Positions 12,842-20,931 of a stretch of DNA of 49,514 nucleotides are shown here, in pieces. Under the pieces are notes generated by a model that was not told the origin of the DNA, made no database searches, and saw only the letters and a program-made list of their open reading frames with translations. A program made the translations under genes and the position numbers. The stretch comes from an uncultured Clostridia bacterium (GTDB taxonomy: Bacteria; Bacillota; Clostridia; Oscillospirales; CAG-272), in contig CANQMS010000017.1 in NCBI GenBank assembly GCA_947624995.1, positions 1 to 49,514 on the forward strand. Direction: 5' to 3'. How positions within the stretch are numbered: the stretch's first letter is position 1; every line of letters begins with the position of its first letter.

Positions 12842-15466
12842 ATGCCTAGAGAACTTCCGAAAACTTACGACCCCTCCGATTTTGAGGGGCGTATATACGA
12901 GAACTGGTGCGAGCACGGTTATTTTAAGCCGTCCCGCGAGGGCGCGCCGACGTATACTATCGTCATCCCGCCGCCGAACATCACGGGGCAGCTCCACATG
13001 GGTCACGCGCTCGACAACACGCTCCAGGATATCCTCATCCGCTACAAGCGCATGAAGGGGTTCGATACGCTGTGGGTACCGGGTACGGACCACGCGTCCA
13101 TCGCGACGGAGGCGAAGATCGTTGAGGCGATGCGCAAGGAGGGGCTCACGAAAGAGGATGTCGGCAGAGACGGCTTTCTCGAGCGCGCGTGGGCGTGGCG
13201 CGAGCAGTACGGGAACAGGATCGTTTCCCAGCTCAAAAAGCTCGGCTCATCCTGCGACTGGAGCCGCGAGAGATTCACGCTCGACGAGGGCTGCTCCGAG
13301 GCGGTCCGCGAGGTGTTCGTGCGCCTCTACGAAAAAGGGCTCATATACCGCGGAGAGCGCATCATAAACTGGTGCCCGCACTGCAAGACCTCCATCTCGA
13401 ACGCAGAGGTCAACTACGAGGAACAGGAAAGCCATTTCTGGCACATCAAATATCCGCTTGTCGGCGGTGGCGGCTACGTCGAGGTGGCGACGACGCGCCC
13501 GGAGACGCTGCTCGGAGACACGGCGGTCGCGGTCAATCCCGAGGACGAGAGATACAAGCACCTGATAGGGCAGTACTGCGTTCTGCCGCTCGTCGGCAGG
13601 CGCATCCCGATCGTCGGGGACGAGCACGCCCAGCTCGACAAGGGGACCGGCTGCGTCAAGATAACGCCCGCGCACGACCCGAACGACTTCGAGGTCGGCA
13701 GGCGGCAGCATCTGCCGATGGAGGTCGTCCTGACCGAGGACGCGAGGATCACGGACAATTATCCGAAGTACGCCGGCATGGACAGATACGAGGCGCGGCG
13801 CGCGATCGTCGCCGACCTCGAGGCAGGCGGCTATCTCTGCGGCATCGAAGACTTGTCCCACGAGGTCGGGACGTGCTATCGCTGCGGCACGACGATCGAG
13901 CCGATGATAAGCTTACAGTGGTTCGTCAAAATGGAGCCGCTTGCGGGTCCCGCGATAGAGGCGGTCCGCGAGGGCAAGACGAGGTTCGTGCCGGAGCGGT
14001 TCGACAAAAATTATATGCACTGGATGGAGAACACGCAGGACTGGTGCATTTCGCGTCAGCTCTGGTGGGGGCACCGCATCCCGGCGTTTTACTGCGACGA
14101 GTGCGGAGAGACCGTCGTGACGAAGGAGACGCACGCCGTCTGCCCGAAGTGCGGGCGGGAGATGAGGCAGGACCCCGACACGCTCGACACGTGGTTCTCC
14201 TCGGCGCTCTGGCCGTTCTCAACGCTCGGCTGGCCGCACGACACGGCGGACCTCCGCCGGTTCTATCCGACGAACACGCTCGTCACCGGGTACGACATCA
14301 TCACGTTCTGGGTGTCGAGGATGATATTCTCCGCGCTCGAATATACGGGGCAGGTCCCGTTCGACACGGTGCTGATACACGGTCTTGTTCGCGACGCGCA
14401 GGGACGCAAGATGTCAAAGTCGCTCGGCAACGGCATCGACCCGCTCGAAATAATCGACAAATACGGCGCGGACGCGCTGCGGTTCGCGCTCGCGACGGGC
14501 AATTCGCCCGGGAACGACATGCGGTTCTCGGACGAGAGGATCGAGGCGGCGCGCAATTTCGTGAACAAGCTGTGGAACGCGGCGAGATTTGCGCTTATGA
14601 ACATTGATATCGACAGCGTTTCATATCCGGAGGCGGCGTCTCTCCCGGCGGAGGACAAGTGGATCCTGACAAGATACGAAAAGACGGTCGCGTCCGTGAC
14701 GGCGGCGCTCGAAAAATACGAGCTCGGCATCGCGCTCTCGAACCTCTACGACTTCGTTTGGGATGTGTTCTGCGACTGGTATATCGAGCTCTCGAAGGCG
14801 TCCCTGTCGGAAAAGGGGACGGAGGCGAACAGGCGCACGCAGAACACGCTCGCGTTCGTGCTGGGCGGCACGCTGAAGCTTTTGCATCCTTTCCTTCCGT
14901 TCGTCACGGAGGAGATATTCATGTCGCTGCCGCACGCGGACGGAGATGCGGAGAGCATCATGGTCTCGCCGTTCCCGGAATATGACGAGGGGCTCGTGTT
15001 CGAGTCCGAATCGGAAAAGATGGACGCCGTGATCGAGGCGATCCGCGCGATCAGGACGCGCAGGGCGGAGATGAATGTCCCGCCGTCGCGCCGCGCGACG
15101 GTCGTGCTCGACGCGAAGTCGCCTGATGTGTTCGAGGGGACGGAGCCGTTCTTCCGTCGGCTCGCGTCGGCATCTGAGCTTGTCATCGCGGGCGGCGCGC
15201 CGGAGGGCGCCGTCGTCCGGCTCGTGACGGGCGCGGCAACGGTATATATGCCGCTCGGCGAGCTCGTCGACCTTGACGCGGAGCACGCAAGACTGAAAAA
15301 GGAGCTCGAAAAGAGCGAGGGCGAGATCAAGCGCCTTGAGGGCAAGCTCGCAAACGAGGGCTTCATCGCGAAGGCTCCTGCCGCCGTCGTCGAGGGCGAG
15401 CGCGCAAAGCTGCAAAAGGCGCGCGAGCTGAAGGCGTCAATCGAGGCGGCGATCGCGGAGCTGTGA
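12842..15466 (+). CDS. valS: Valyl-tRNA synthetase
   Basis: Charges tRNA-Val; class Ia enzyme with editing domain. 874 residues, the normal bacterial length. HMGH at 52-55, VPGTDHASIATE soon after, the CP1 editing domain near 220-330 (TTRPETLLGDTAVAV), zinc-binding Cys pairs (CDECGET and CPKCGRE), KMSKS from Lys523, and a C-terminal coiled-coil arm (LKKELEKSEGEIKRLEGKL). Its control is shown by the T-box just upstream. No folC gene follows, unlike in many Firmicutes. Confidence 0.97.
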   Translation: MPRELPKTYDPSDFEGRIYENWCEHGYFKPSREGAPTYTIVIPPPNITGQLHMGHALDNTLQDILIRYKRMKGFDTLWVPGTDHASIATEAKIVEAMRKEGLTKEDVGRDGFLERAWAWREQYGNRIVSQLKKLGSSCDWSRERFTLDEGCSEAVREVFVRLYEKGLIYRGERIINWCPHCKTSISNAEVNYEEQESHFWHIKYPLVGGGGYVEVATTRPETLLGDTAVAVNPEDERYKHLIGQYCVLPLVGRRIPIVGDEHAQLDKGTGCVKITPAHDPNDFEVGRRQHLPMEVVLTEDARITDNYPKYAGMDRYEARRAIVADLEAGGYLCGIEDLSHEVGTCYRCGTTIEPMISLQWFVKMEPLAGPAIEAVREGKTRFVPERFDKNYMHWMENTQDWCISRQLWWGHRIPAFYCDECGETVVTKETHAVCPKCGREMRQDPDTLDTWFSSALWPFSTLGWPHDTADLRRFYPTNTLVTGYDIITFWVSRMIFSALEYTGQVPFDTVLIHGLVRDAQGRKMSKSLGNGIDPLEIIDKYGADALRFALATGNSPGNDMRFSDERIEAARNFVNKLWNAARFALMNIDIDSVSYPEAASLPAEDKWILTRYEKTVASVTAALEKYELGIALSNLYDFVWDVFCDWYIELSKASLSEKGTEANRRTQNTLAFVLGGTLKLLHPFLPFVTEEIFMSLPHADGDAESIMVSPFPEYDEGLVFESESEKMDAVIEAIRAIRTRRAEMNVPPSRRATVVLDAKSPDVFEGTEPFFRRLASASELVIAGGAPEGAVVRLVTGAATVYMPLGELVDLDAEHARLKKELEKSEGEIKRLEGKLANEGFIAKAPAAVVEGERAKLQKARELKASIEAAIAEL

Positions 15467-15527
15467 AAAAGGCTTGAAAACGTCAGATTGTACAGCAAAT
15501 TGCTCGGAAAATATCACCTTTTTGTGA

Positions 15528-15556
15528 TTGACACAGCGTGCCTTTTGTGGTATAAT
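15528..15556 (+). promoter_or_regulatory. Promoter of rpsF-ssb-rpsR
   Basis: TTGACA (15528-15533), 17-bp spacer, TATAAT (15551-15556). Confidence 0.88.
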
Positions 15557-15579
15557 CCTTTAGTCTGGACAACTTCCTT

Positions 15580-15613
15580 ACCGCTGCGGAGTCCGACAAT
15601 ATCATGCGGCGGT
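15580..15613 (+). promoter_or_regulatory. Possible S6:S18-binding leader hairpin
   Basis: ACCGCTGC (15580-15587) pairs with GCGGCGGT (15606-15613) with one G-T pair, closing a loop that contains CCG (15593-15595). Many bacteria have an rpsF leader that binds the S6:S18 complex through a CCG in a bulge or loop. Position and CCG fit, but I cannot test the full consensus. Confidence 0.4.
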
Positions 15614-15637
15614 CACAAGTCCATGAGGAGGTAAAAC

Positions 15638-16117
15638 ATGGAAAACATCAGAAACACCTATGAAGTGCTGTTCGCCCTCAGCCTGAAAAACGGCGAGGAA
15701 ACGGCACAGGCGACGTCCGAAAGGCTCAAGGGTCTGATCGAGGCAAACGCCGAGATCGTCGCCGTCGACGTATGGGGCAAGCGCAGGCTCGCTTATCCCA
15801 TCAATTATGAGAAAGAGGGCTATTACGTCCTCATCTATTTCCGCTCCGCGCCCGATTTCGTCGCTGAGCTGACACGTGTCCTCGGCATCACCGAAGACGC
15901 GCTCCGCTACATCGTCCTCTCCGTAGACGAGAAGAAGCAGACTATCAGCGTCAGAGGCAGCGCACCCGAGGTCGTTGCGGACGAAGATGAGGAAGAAGCC
16001 GCGGTTTCGGCTCCCAAGGAGGAGGCTGCCGCGGAAGAGGCTCCGGCAGAGGGGACCGCAGCGGAGGAGGCTCCCGCAGAGGAGGCTGCCGCTGAAGAGG
16101 CGCCGGCTGCCGAATAA
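15638..16117 (+). CDS. rpsF: Ribosomal protein S6
   Basis: 30S protein that pairs with S18 on the platform. The first 95 or so residues are the S6 fold (YEVLFALS at the start, VDVWGKRRLAYPINYEKEGYYVLIYF as the core strands). The remaining roughly 60 residues are a low-complexity Ala/Glu/Pro tail made of imperfect EEAAAEEAPAE repeats, longer than usual. First gene of the classic rpsF-ssb-rpsR operon. The ribosome site is GAGGAGG. Confidence 0.96.
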   Translation: MENIRNTYEVLFALSLKNGEETAQATSERLKGLIEANAEIVAVDVWGKRRLAYPINYEKEGYYVLIYFRSAPDFVAELTRVLGITEDALRYIVLSVDEKKQTISVRGSAPEVVADEDEEEAAVSAPKEEAAAEEAPAEGTAAEEAPAEEAAAEEAPAAE

Positions 16118-16134
16118 CGAAAGGGGCGGAAGAA

Positions 16135-16602
16135 TTGGCTAACTTCAATTTTAACAAGGTCATACTCGGCGGCAGGCTCACAGCCGACCCCGAGCTTCGC
16201 ATGACCGGGTCGAATGTGCCCGTTACTTCGTTTACGATCGCTGTCAACCGCCGTTATCAGTCGAGAAATGATGACGGTCAGCAGGGGCAGCAGGCGGATT
16301 TTATCGACTGCGTCGCGTGGCGCGAAAGAGCCGAGTTTATAACCCGTTATTTCAGGCGCGGAAGCTCCATTTGCGTTGAGGGCTCGCTTCAGAAGAGATC
16401 GTGGACCGACCAGCAGGGACAGAAGCGTTATTCCGTTGAGGTCGTAGTCGAGAATTCCCACTTTGTAGATGCAAAGGGCGAGGGCAGCTCCGCACCGTCG
16501 TCATACACGCCCGATTCATACGGCGCCCCGACATATACGGGCGGCGGTACATCCGCTCCGAAATTCGAGGAGATCTCGGACGACGACGATCTCCCGTTCT
16601 GA
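16135..16602 (+). CDS. ssb: Single-stranded DNA-binding protein
   Basis: OB-fold protein protecting single-stranded DNA in replication and repair. 155 residues: OB domain to about residue 105 (LGGRLTADPELR, FIDCVAWRERAEFI, VEGSLQKRSWTDQQGQKRY), a Ser/Gly/Tyr-rich linker and the partner-binding tip DDDDLPF. The start is a TTG at 16135 behind AAGGGGCGGAAG, giving the expected ANFNFNKVILGGRL. Sits between rpsF and rpsR as in most Firmicutes. Confidence 0.96.
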   Translation: MANFNFNKVILGGRLTADPELRMTGSNVPVTSFTIAVNRRYQSRNDDGQQGQQADFIDCVAWRERAEFITRYFRRGSSICVEGSLQKRSWTDQQGQKRYSVEVVVENSHFVDAKGEGSSAPSSYTPDSYGAPTYTGGGTSAPKFEEISDDDDLPF

Positions 16603-16638
16603 ACGGGGACATTTTAGAAAGGAAAAAGGTTATATAAC

Positions 16639-16977
16639 ATGGATAACAACGAAAACATGGCTCCGAAGACCGAAGTCAAGGCTGCGGCAGAGCCCAAAAC
16701 CGATAAGACCGACAAAACCGAAAGAACCGAAACGACCGAAAAGCGTCAGTACCGTCAGCCCCAGAAGAGGCGCAAGAAGGTCTGCGTTTTCTGCCAGGAC
16801 AAGATCAGCTATATCGACTATAAGGACACGGCTCGCCTCCGCAAGTTCGTTTCTCCCGAGCGCTCTAAGCTCCTGCCCCGCAGAGTGACGGGCACGTGCG
16901 CAAAGCATCAGCGTCAGCTCACGCTCGCTATCAAGCGTTCGCGTCAGATGGCTCTCATGCCGTATATTTCCGACTGA
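16639..16977 (+). CDS. rpsR: Ribosomal protein S18, Cys-rich form
   Basis: 30S protein, 112 residues. The S18 core is the last 68 residues ([23 protein letters not shown] cut short here, ending [11 protein letters not shown]). The core keeps a CVFC pair and a CAKH pair, the four ligands of the zinc-binding (C+) version. The first 42 residues are a Lys/Thr/Glu-rich extension with several [12 protein letters not shown] stretches, absent from most S18 proteins. Last gene of the operon. Confidence 0.95.
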   Translation: MDNNENMAPKTEVKAAAEPKTDKTDKTERTETTEKRQYRQPQKRRKKVCVFCQDKISYIDYKDTARLRKFVSPERSKLLPRRVTGTCAKHQRQLTLAIKRSRQMALMPYISD

Positions 16978-16989
16978 ACCGGTTCAAAC

Positions 16990-17018
16990 GGGGGAAGGAC
17001 GTTTTCCGTCCTTCCCCC
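16990..17018 (+). terminator. Hairpin after rpsR
   Basis: Perfect 12-bp stem GGGGGAAGGACG (16990-17001) with CGTCCTTCCCCC (17007-17018). There is no T run directly after it, so it may protect the 3' end or end transcription only partly. Confidence 0.5.
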
Positions 17019-17083
17019 GAATACGTTTTCGCGACATCCGCGGGAAAAAGGACAAAACACAATAATCAAAAAGGAGGGCGCCT

Positions 17084-18490
17084 GTGACGCTGCTCGACAG
17101 ATTGAAAGAATATTCCGCCTCCGGCGCGCTTCCGATGCATATGCCGGGGCACAAGAGGAACACGGGCGCGTTTCCGTGGCTCTCATCTCTCGGCGGGGAG
17201 CTCGACATCACCGAGATAGACGGATTTGACGATCTGAACGACCCGCACGGCATATTTGCGGAGCTGGAAGCGCGGGCGGCGCGCGTTTTCGGCGCGGAGG
17301 AGAGCATCGTACTTGTGAACGGGAGCACGTCCGGCGTGCTCGCGGCGATAACGTCCGTGCTCGAGGGCGGCGGCGCGCTGCTTATGGCGCGAGGCTCGCA
17401 CAGGTCCGTGTATCACGCGGCGGAGCTTTCGGGCGCGGAGGTGTACTATCTTGTGCCGGAGCTTGACGGCGAGCTCGGGATATGGCGCTCCGTGTCGCCG
17501 GAGAGCGTGGACGCGGCGCTGTCCGAGCATCCGGACGTGCGGCTTGTCGCCGTGACGAGCCCGACTTATGAAGGCGTCATCAGCGATGTGCGCGGGATCG
17601 CTGAGGTCTGCCACGCGCACGGCGTCCCGCTGTTTGTTGACGGGGCGCACGGCGCGCACCTCGGATTCGGCGGGTTCCCGGAGAGCGCCGCCTCCTGCGG
17701 CGCCGATATGGTCGCCGTGAGCCTGCACAAGACGCTGCCGTCGCTGACGCAGACCGCCGTTTTGCTCCTGAACGGCGACCGCATCGACAGGGGCGACGTG
17801 CGGCGGTGCGCGGCGATATTCGGGTCGAGCAGCCCTTCATACATCCTCTCCGCCTCCGTTGACGGCTGCGTCCGCTATATGGAGCGCGAGGGGGACGGTG
17901 CCGCCGGGCGCTGGCTTGAGGCGCTTGACGGTTTTTATCGCGCGGCGGCGGGGATGCGCAATATAAAGCTGCTCTCGGGCGGCGGATTTTTCGCGCGCGA
18001 CGCGTCAAAAATCGTGATATCCGCCGCGGACCGCACTGGGGAGGAGCTCGCGCGGTACCTGCGCCGGGAGCACAAGATCGAGTTCGAGATGGGGGCGGGG
18101 AGGTATGCTGTCGCGATGACGGGCATCGGCGACACGGAATCGTCGCTGCGCCGCCTTTCGGAGGCGCTCAGGTGTACGGACCTCGCATTTGCATCATCCT
18201 CAGCGGATATAGCTGTTCCTGACCGATCCCCTACGTGCGCGGGATTTCGGCTGCCGGAGAGGCGGATGAGCATAAAGGGCGCCGTGACGGCGGAGGGGCG
18301 GTTATTCGACATTTCCGACGCGGTCGGAAAAATATCGGGCGAATACGTCTTCGCGTATCCGCCGGGCGTGCCGCTGCTCGTCCCGGGCGAGGTCATAGAC
18401 GCGGACATCGCGGTCGCGATATCTCAGCCGGGGCTGCGCTCGACGCGCGGCGCGCTGCCGGGGAAAATATTTTGTGTCGCGGAATATTGA
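17084..18490 (+). CDS. PLP-dependent Orn/Lys/Arg decarboxylase family protein
   Basis: Fold-type I pyridoxal-phosphate decarboxylase of the short group found in Firmicutes (YaaO/SpeA-like), feeding polyamine synthesis. 468 residues. MPGHKR at 20-25, the cofactor loop NGSTSG at 79-84, DGAHGAHLGFGG near 187-197 and the Schiff-base Lys216 in SLHKTLPSLTQ. The C-terminal small domain is short. Start is a GTG behind AAGGAGGG. Which amino acid it decarboxylates (arginine or lysine most likely) cannot be read here. No speB or speE lies nearby. The promoter of the SCIFF gene begins inside its stop codon. Confidence 0.88.
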   Translation: MTLLDRLKEYSASGALPMHMPGHKRNTGAFPWLSSLGGELDITEIDGFDDLNDPHGIFAELEARAARVFGAEESIVLVNGSTSGVLAAITSVLEGGGALLMARGSHRSVYHAAELSGAEVYYLVPELDGELGIWRSVSPESVDAALSEHPDVRLVAVTSPTYEGVISDVRGIAEVCHAHGVPLFVDGAHGAHLGFGGFPESAASCGADMVAVSLHKTLPSLTQTAVLLLNGDRIDRGDVRRCAAIFGSSSPSYILSASVDGCVRYMEREGDGAAGRWLEALDGFYRAAAGMRNIKLLSGGGFFARDASKIVISAADRTGEELARYLRREHKIEFEMGAGRYAVAMTGIGDTESSLRRLSEALRCTDLAFASSSADIAVPDRSPTCAGFRLPERRMSIKGAVTAEGRLFDISDAVGKISGEYVFAYPPGVPLLVPGEVIDADIAVAISQPGLRSTRGALPGKIFCVAEY

Positions 18491-18515
18491 CGGGCGTTTA
18501 AAATTGTTGTATAAT
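18487..18515 (+). promoter_or_regulatory. Promoter of the SCIFF gene
   Basis: TTGACG (18487-18492, overlapping the stop of the decarboxylase gene), 17-bp spacer, TATAAT (18510-18515). Confidence 0.75.
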
Positions 18516-18555
18516 ATATCCGCATGAGTTTTCGGGAAAGGGGGATTTACGGAAA

Positions 18556-18717
18556 ATGAAGCGTATCAAGACTATCGAGACCCGCGATCTCAAGAAGAGC
18601 GCTGCTGTGGGCGGCTGCGGCGAATGCCAGACCTCCTGCCAGTCGGCGTGCAAGACCTCCTGCGGTGTCGCAAACCAGAAGTGCGAGAACAAGGGGGCAG
18701 AGAGCCGCAAGGCGTAA
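18556..18717 (+). CDS. SCIFF ribosomal peptide precursor
   Basis: Short gene for a 53-residue precursor of the SCIFF family (six cysteines in forty-five residues), a RiPP found in nearly all Clostridia. Cysteines at 21, 24, 28, 32, 36 and 43 (GGCGECQTSC, SACKTSCG, QKC). The leader begins MKRIKTIETRDLKKS, typical of the family. The radical-SAM maturase that forms a thioether bridge in this peptide follows 75 bases later. The function of mature SCIFF is unknown. The gene is easily missed because of its size. Confidence 0.95.
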   Translation: MKRIKTIETRDLKKSAAVGGCGECQTSCQSACKTSCGVANQKCENKGAESRKA

Positions 18718-18726
18718 GACCGATTG

Positions 18727-18761
18727 ATACCGCCGGCGCCGGGCGCGGGCGGTATTTTTTT
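18727..18761 (+). terminator. Terminator/attenuator between SCIFF and its maturase
   Basis: ATACCGCC (18727-18734) pairs with GGCGGTAT (18748-18755) around a GC-rich loop, then a T run. With no promoter visible after it, the maturase probably depends on readthrough, which would keep peptide mRNA in excess over enzyme mRNA. Confidence 0.78.
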
Positions 18762-18792
18762 CGGTTCGTTTCAGAGACTCGGGGTGATTTGA

Positions 18793-20187
18793 ATGATACA
18801 TCAGTATAAGCTTAACGGATACAATATCGTGATAGACGTCTATTCCGGCTCCGTCCACGCGGTGGACGAGGTGGCGTATGACATGATCGCGATGTACAAA
18901 GACGGCACGCGCGAGGATGTGATCTCGGCGATGCTCGAAAAATACGCGGACCGGGACGGCGTTGACGAGGCGGAGCTCAACGAATGCTATGACGATATCG
19001 GAGAGCTCGAGGCCGCGGGCAAGCTGTTTTCGGAGGACGTCTACGGCGGCGTTGCCGAAATTGCCGCCGAGCACAGGCGCAGCTCCGGCGAGATAAAGGC
19101 GCTCTGCCTGCACGTGGCGCACACGTGCAACCTGAACTGTGAATACTGCTTTGCGAGCCAGGGGAAATATAACGGCGAGCGGGCGCTGATGTCATACGAG
19201 GTCGGAAAGCGGGCGCTCGATTTTCTGATCGAGAATTCGGGCAGCCGCCGAAACCTCGAGGTCGACTTCTTCGGCGGCGAGCCGCTGATGAACTGGGACG
19301 TCGTAAAAAAACTCGTCGCATACGCGCGCAGCATCGAGGGGGAGCACGGAAAAAACTTCCGCTTCACGCTGACGACGAACGGCGTGCTCGTCGACGACGA
19401 GGTGATAGAGTTCGCGAACCGCGAGATGAACAACGTCGTGATGTCGATAGACGGAAGACCCGAAGTCCACGACCGCTTCCGCCGCGATTATGCGGGGAAC
19501 GGCAGCTTTGACCGGATCGTGCCCAAGTTTCAAAAGTTTGCCGAGGCGAGAGGCGACCGCGAATACTACGTTCGCGGCACATACACGCACTACAACACGG
19601 ATTTTACGAACGATATATTCTATCTGAGGGACCTCGGATTTGACAGGCTGTCGATGGAGCCCGTCGTCTGTGCGCCGGGCGACCCGTGCGCGCTTACGGC
19701 GGAGGATCTCCCGGTGCTGTTCCGGCAGTATGAGATACTTGCGGAGGAAATGCTCCGGTGCGAGCGCGCCGGGAAGCCGTTCACGTTCTATCACTATATG
19801 ATAGATCTCTCGCACGGTCCGTGCATATACAAGCGCATCGCCGGCTGCGGTTCGGGGACGGAATACCTCGCCGTGACGCCGTGGGGCGATCTCTATCCGT
19901 GCCATCAGTTCGTCGGGGACGAGAAATACCTGATGGGCAACGTGTGGGACGGCGTGACGAACACGGAGATGCGGGAGCGGTTCGGGCGGTGCAACGTATA
20001 CGCGCGCCCCGGCTGCCGCGACTGCTGGGCAAAGCTGTACTGCTCGGGCGGCTGCGCCGCGAACGCGTATCACGCGACGGGGGATATCCTCGGTACATAT
20101 GATTATGGCTGCGAGCTGTTCCGCAAGCGCATGGAGTGCGCGATCATGGCAAAGACGGCGAGATGCCTTGATGCGGAAGAAGAATAA
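18793..20187 (+). CDS. scfB: SCIFF thioether-forming radical-SAM maturase
   Basis: Radical-SAM/SPASM enzyme that links a SCIFF cysteine to a threonine alpha carbon. 464 residues. Residues 1-90 form the peptide-binding (RRE-like) region (DEVAYDMIAMY is a family feature). The SAM cluster is CNLNCEYC at 112-119 and FFGGEPLMNW is the SAM-binding GGE. The SPASM cysteines follow: CGSGTEYLAVTPWGDLYPC, then CRDCWAKLYCSGGC. Immediately downstream of its precursor gene. A terminator at 20196 ends the unit. Confidence 0.95.
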   Translation: MIHQYKLNGYNIVIDVYSGSVHAVDEVAYDMIAMYKDGTREDVISAMLEKYADRDGVDEAELNECYDDIGELEAAGKLFSEDVYGGVAEIAAEHRRSSGEIKALCLHVAHTCNLNCEYCFASQGKYNGERALMSYEVGKRALDFLIENSGSRRNLEVDFFGGEPLMNWDVVKKLVAYARSIEGEHGKNFRFTLTTNGVLVDDEVIEFANREMNNVVMSIDGRPEVHDRFRRDYAGNGSFDRIVPKFQKFAEARGDREYYVRGTYTHYNTDFTNDIFYLRDLGFDRLSMEPVVCAPGDPCALTAEDLPVLFRQYEILAEEMLRCERAGKPFTFYHYMIDLSHGPCIYKRIAGCGSGTEYLAVTPWGDLYPCHQFVGDEKYLMGNVWDGVTNTEMRERFGRCNVYARPGCRDCWAKLYCSGGCAANAYHATGDILGTYDYGCELFRKRMECAIMAKTARCLDAEEE

Positions 20188-20195
20188 AAAATCTG

Positions 20196-20221
20196 GGGAG
20201 GGACTTTTCCCTCCCTTTTTT
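20196..20221 (+). terminator. Terminator after the SCIFF maturase
   Basis: GGGAGGG (20196-20202) with CCCTCCC (20209-20215), then six T. Confidence 0.88.
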
Positions 20222-20256
20222 GATGCAATTATGATGCAAACGCGATGTAATATTAT
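20221..20256 (+). promoter_or_regulatory. Three 11-bp direct repeats with -10: probable autoregulatory site
   Basis: TGATGCAA at 20221 and 20232, then CGATGTAA at 20243, an exact 11-bp period, followed directly by TATTAT (20251-20256) as -10. Direct repeats with one-turn spacing over the -35 region are the usual binding mode of OmpR-family regulators, and the next gene encodes one, so autoactivation is likely. Confidence 0.65.
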
Positions 20257-20268
20257 GCTGGAGGTGAT

Positions 20269-20931
20269 ATGGTGACGCGCATACTCATAGCGGAGGATGA
20301 AAAACCGATAGCGGAGCTGATAAAGCTCGCGCTGACGAAGGAGGGTTACTTCTGCACCGCCGCGTACGACGGGGAGGAGGCGGCGGACCTCATTGAGCGG
20401 GAGAGCTTTGATCTCTGCCTGCTCGACATAATGCTGCCGAAGATAGACGGATATGAGCTCTTGCAATACGCCGCCTGCCTTGACTTGCCGGTCATATTTA
20501 TCACGGCGAAGACAGGCGTTGAGGACCGCGTCCGCGGTCTGCGCGCGGGGGCGGAGGACTATATTTCAAAGCCGTTTGAGTGCTCGGAGCTTACGGCGCG
20601 CGTTGAGGCGGTGTTGCGCCGCCGCGGATCCGTGCCGGAGGTGATAAGGCTCGGAGACATCACGGTCGACAGGGACGCGCGCGTCGTTAAAAAGGGCGGG
20701 CGTGAGGTGACTCTGACGGCAAAGGAATTCGACCTACTCTTATATATGTACAAAAACAAGAACCGCGCCCTATACCGCCACCAGATATATGCAGGCGTCT
20801 GGGGCGGGGATATGCTCGGCGACAGCAGAACGGTCGATCTGCACATACAGCGGCTGAGAAAAAAGCTGTCGCTCGAAAAAACGCTCCTGTCCGTACACAA
20901 GATCGGATATAGACTCGAGGTGTACACGTGA
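20269..20931 (+). CDS. OmpR-family response regulator
   Basis: 220 residues: receiver domain 1-115 (acidic pair in AEDEK, phosphoacceptor Asp53 in LLDIMLPK, Thr in FITAKTG, Lys in ISKPFE) and a winged-helix DNA-binding domain from about 130 (LTAKEFDLLLYM, SRTVDLHIQRLRKKL, VHKIGYRLE). The ATG follows GGAGGTGAT. Its stop overlaps the GTG of the histidine kinase. Upstream are three 11-bp direct repeats that look like its own target. The signal and regulon are unknown; it may control the membrane partner and VanY-type gene that follow. Confidence 0.93.
   Translation: MVTRILIAEDEKPIAELIKLALTKEGYFCTAAYDGEEAADLIERESFDLCLLDIMLPKIDGYELLQYAACLDLPVIFITAKTGVEDRVRGLRAGAEDYISKPFECSELTARVEAVLRRRGSVPEVIRLGDITVDRDARVVKKGGREVTLTAKEFDLLLYMYKNKNRALYRHQIYAGVWGGDMLGDSRTVDLHIQRLRKKLSLEKTLLSVHKIGYRLEVYT

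Noticed and set aside
13189-14607. 472-codon frame inside valS in another phase
   Set aside because: High GC leaves few stops; the product is Arg/Gly/Ala-rich without domains, and valS is certain.
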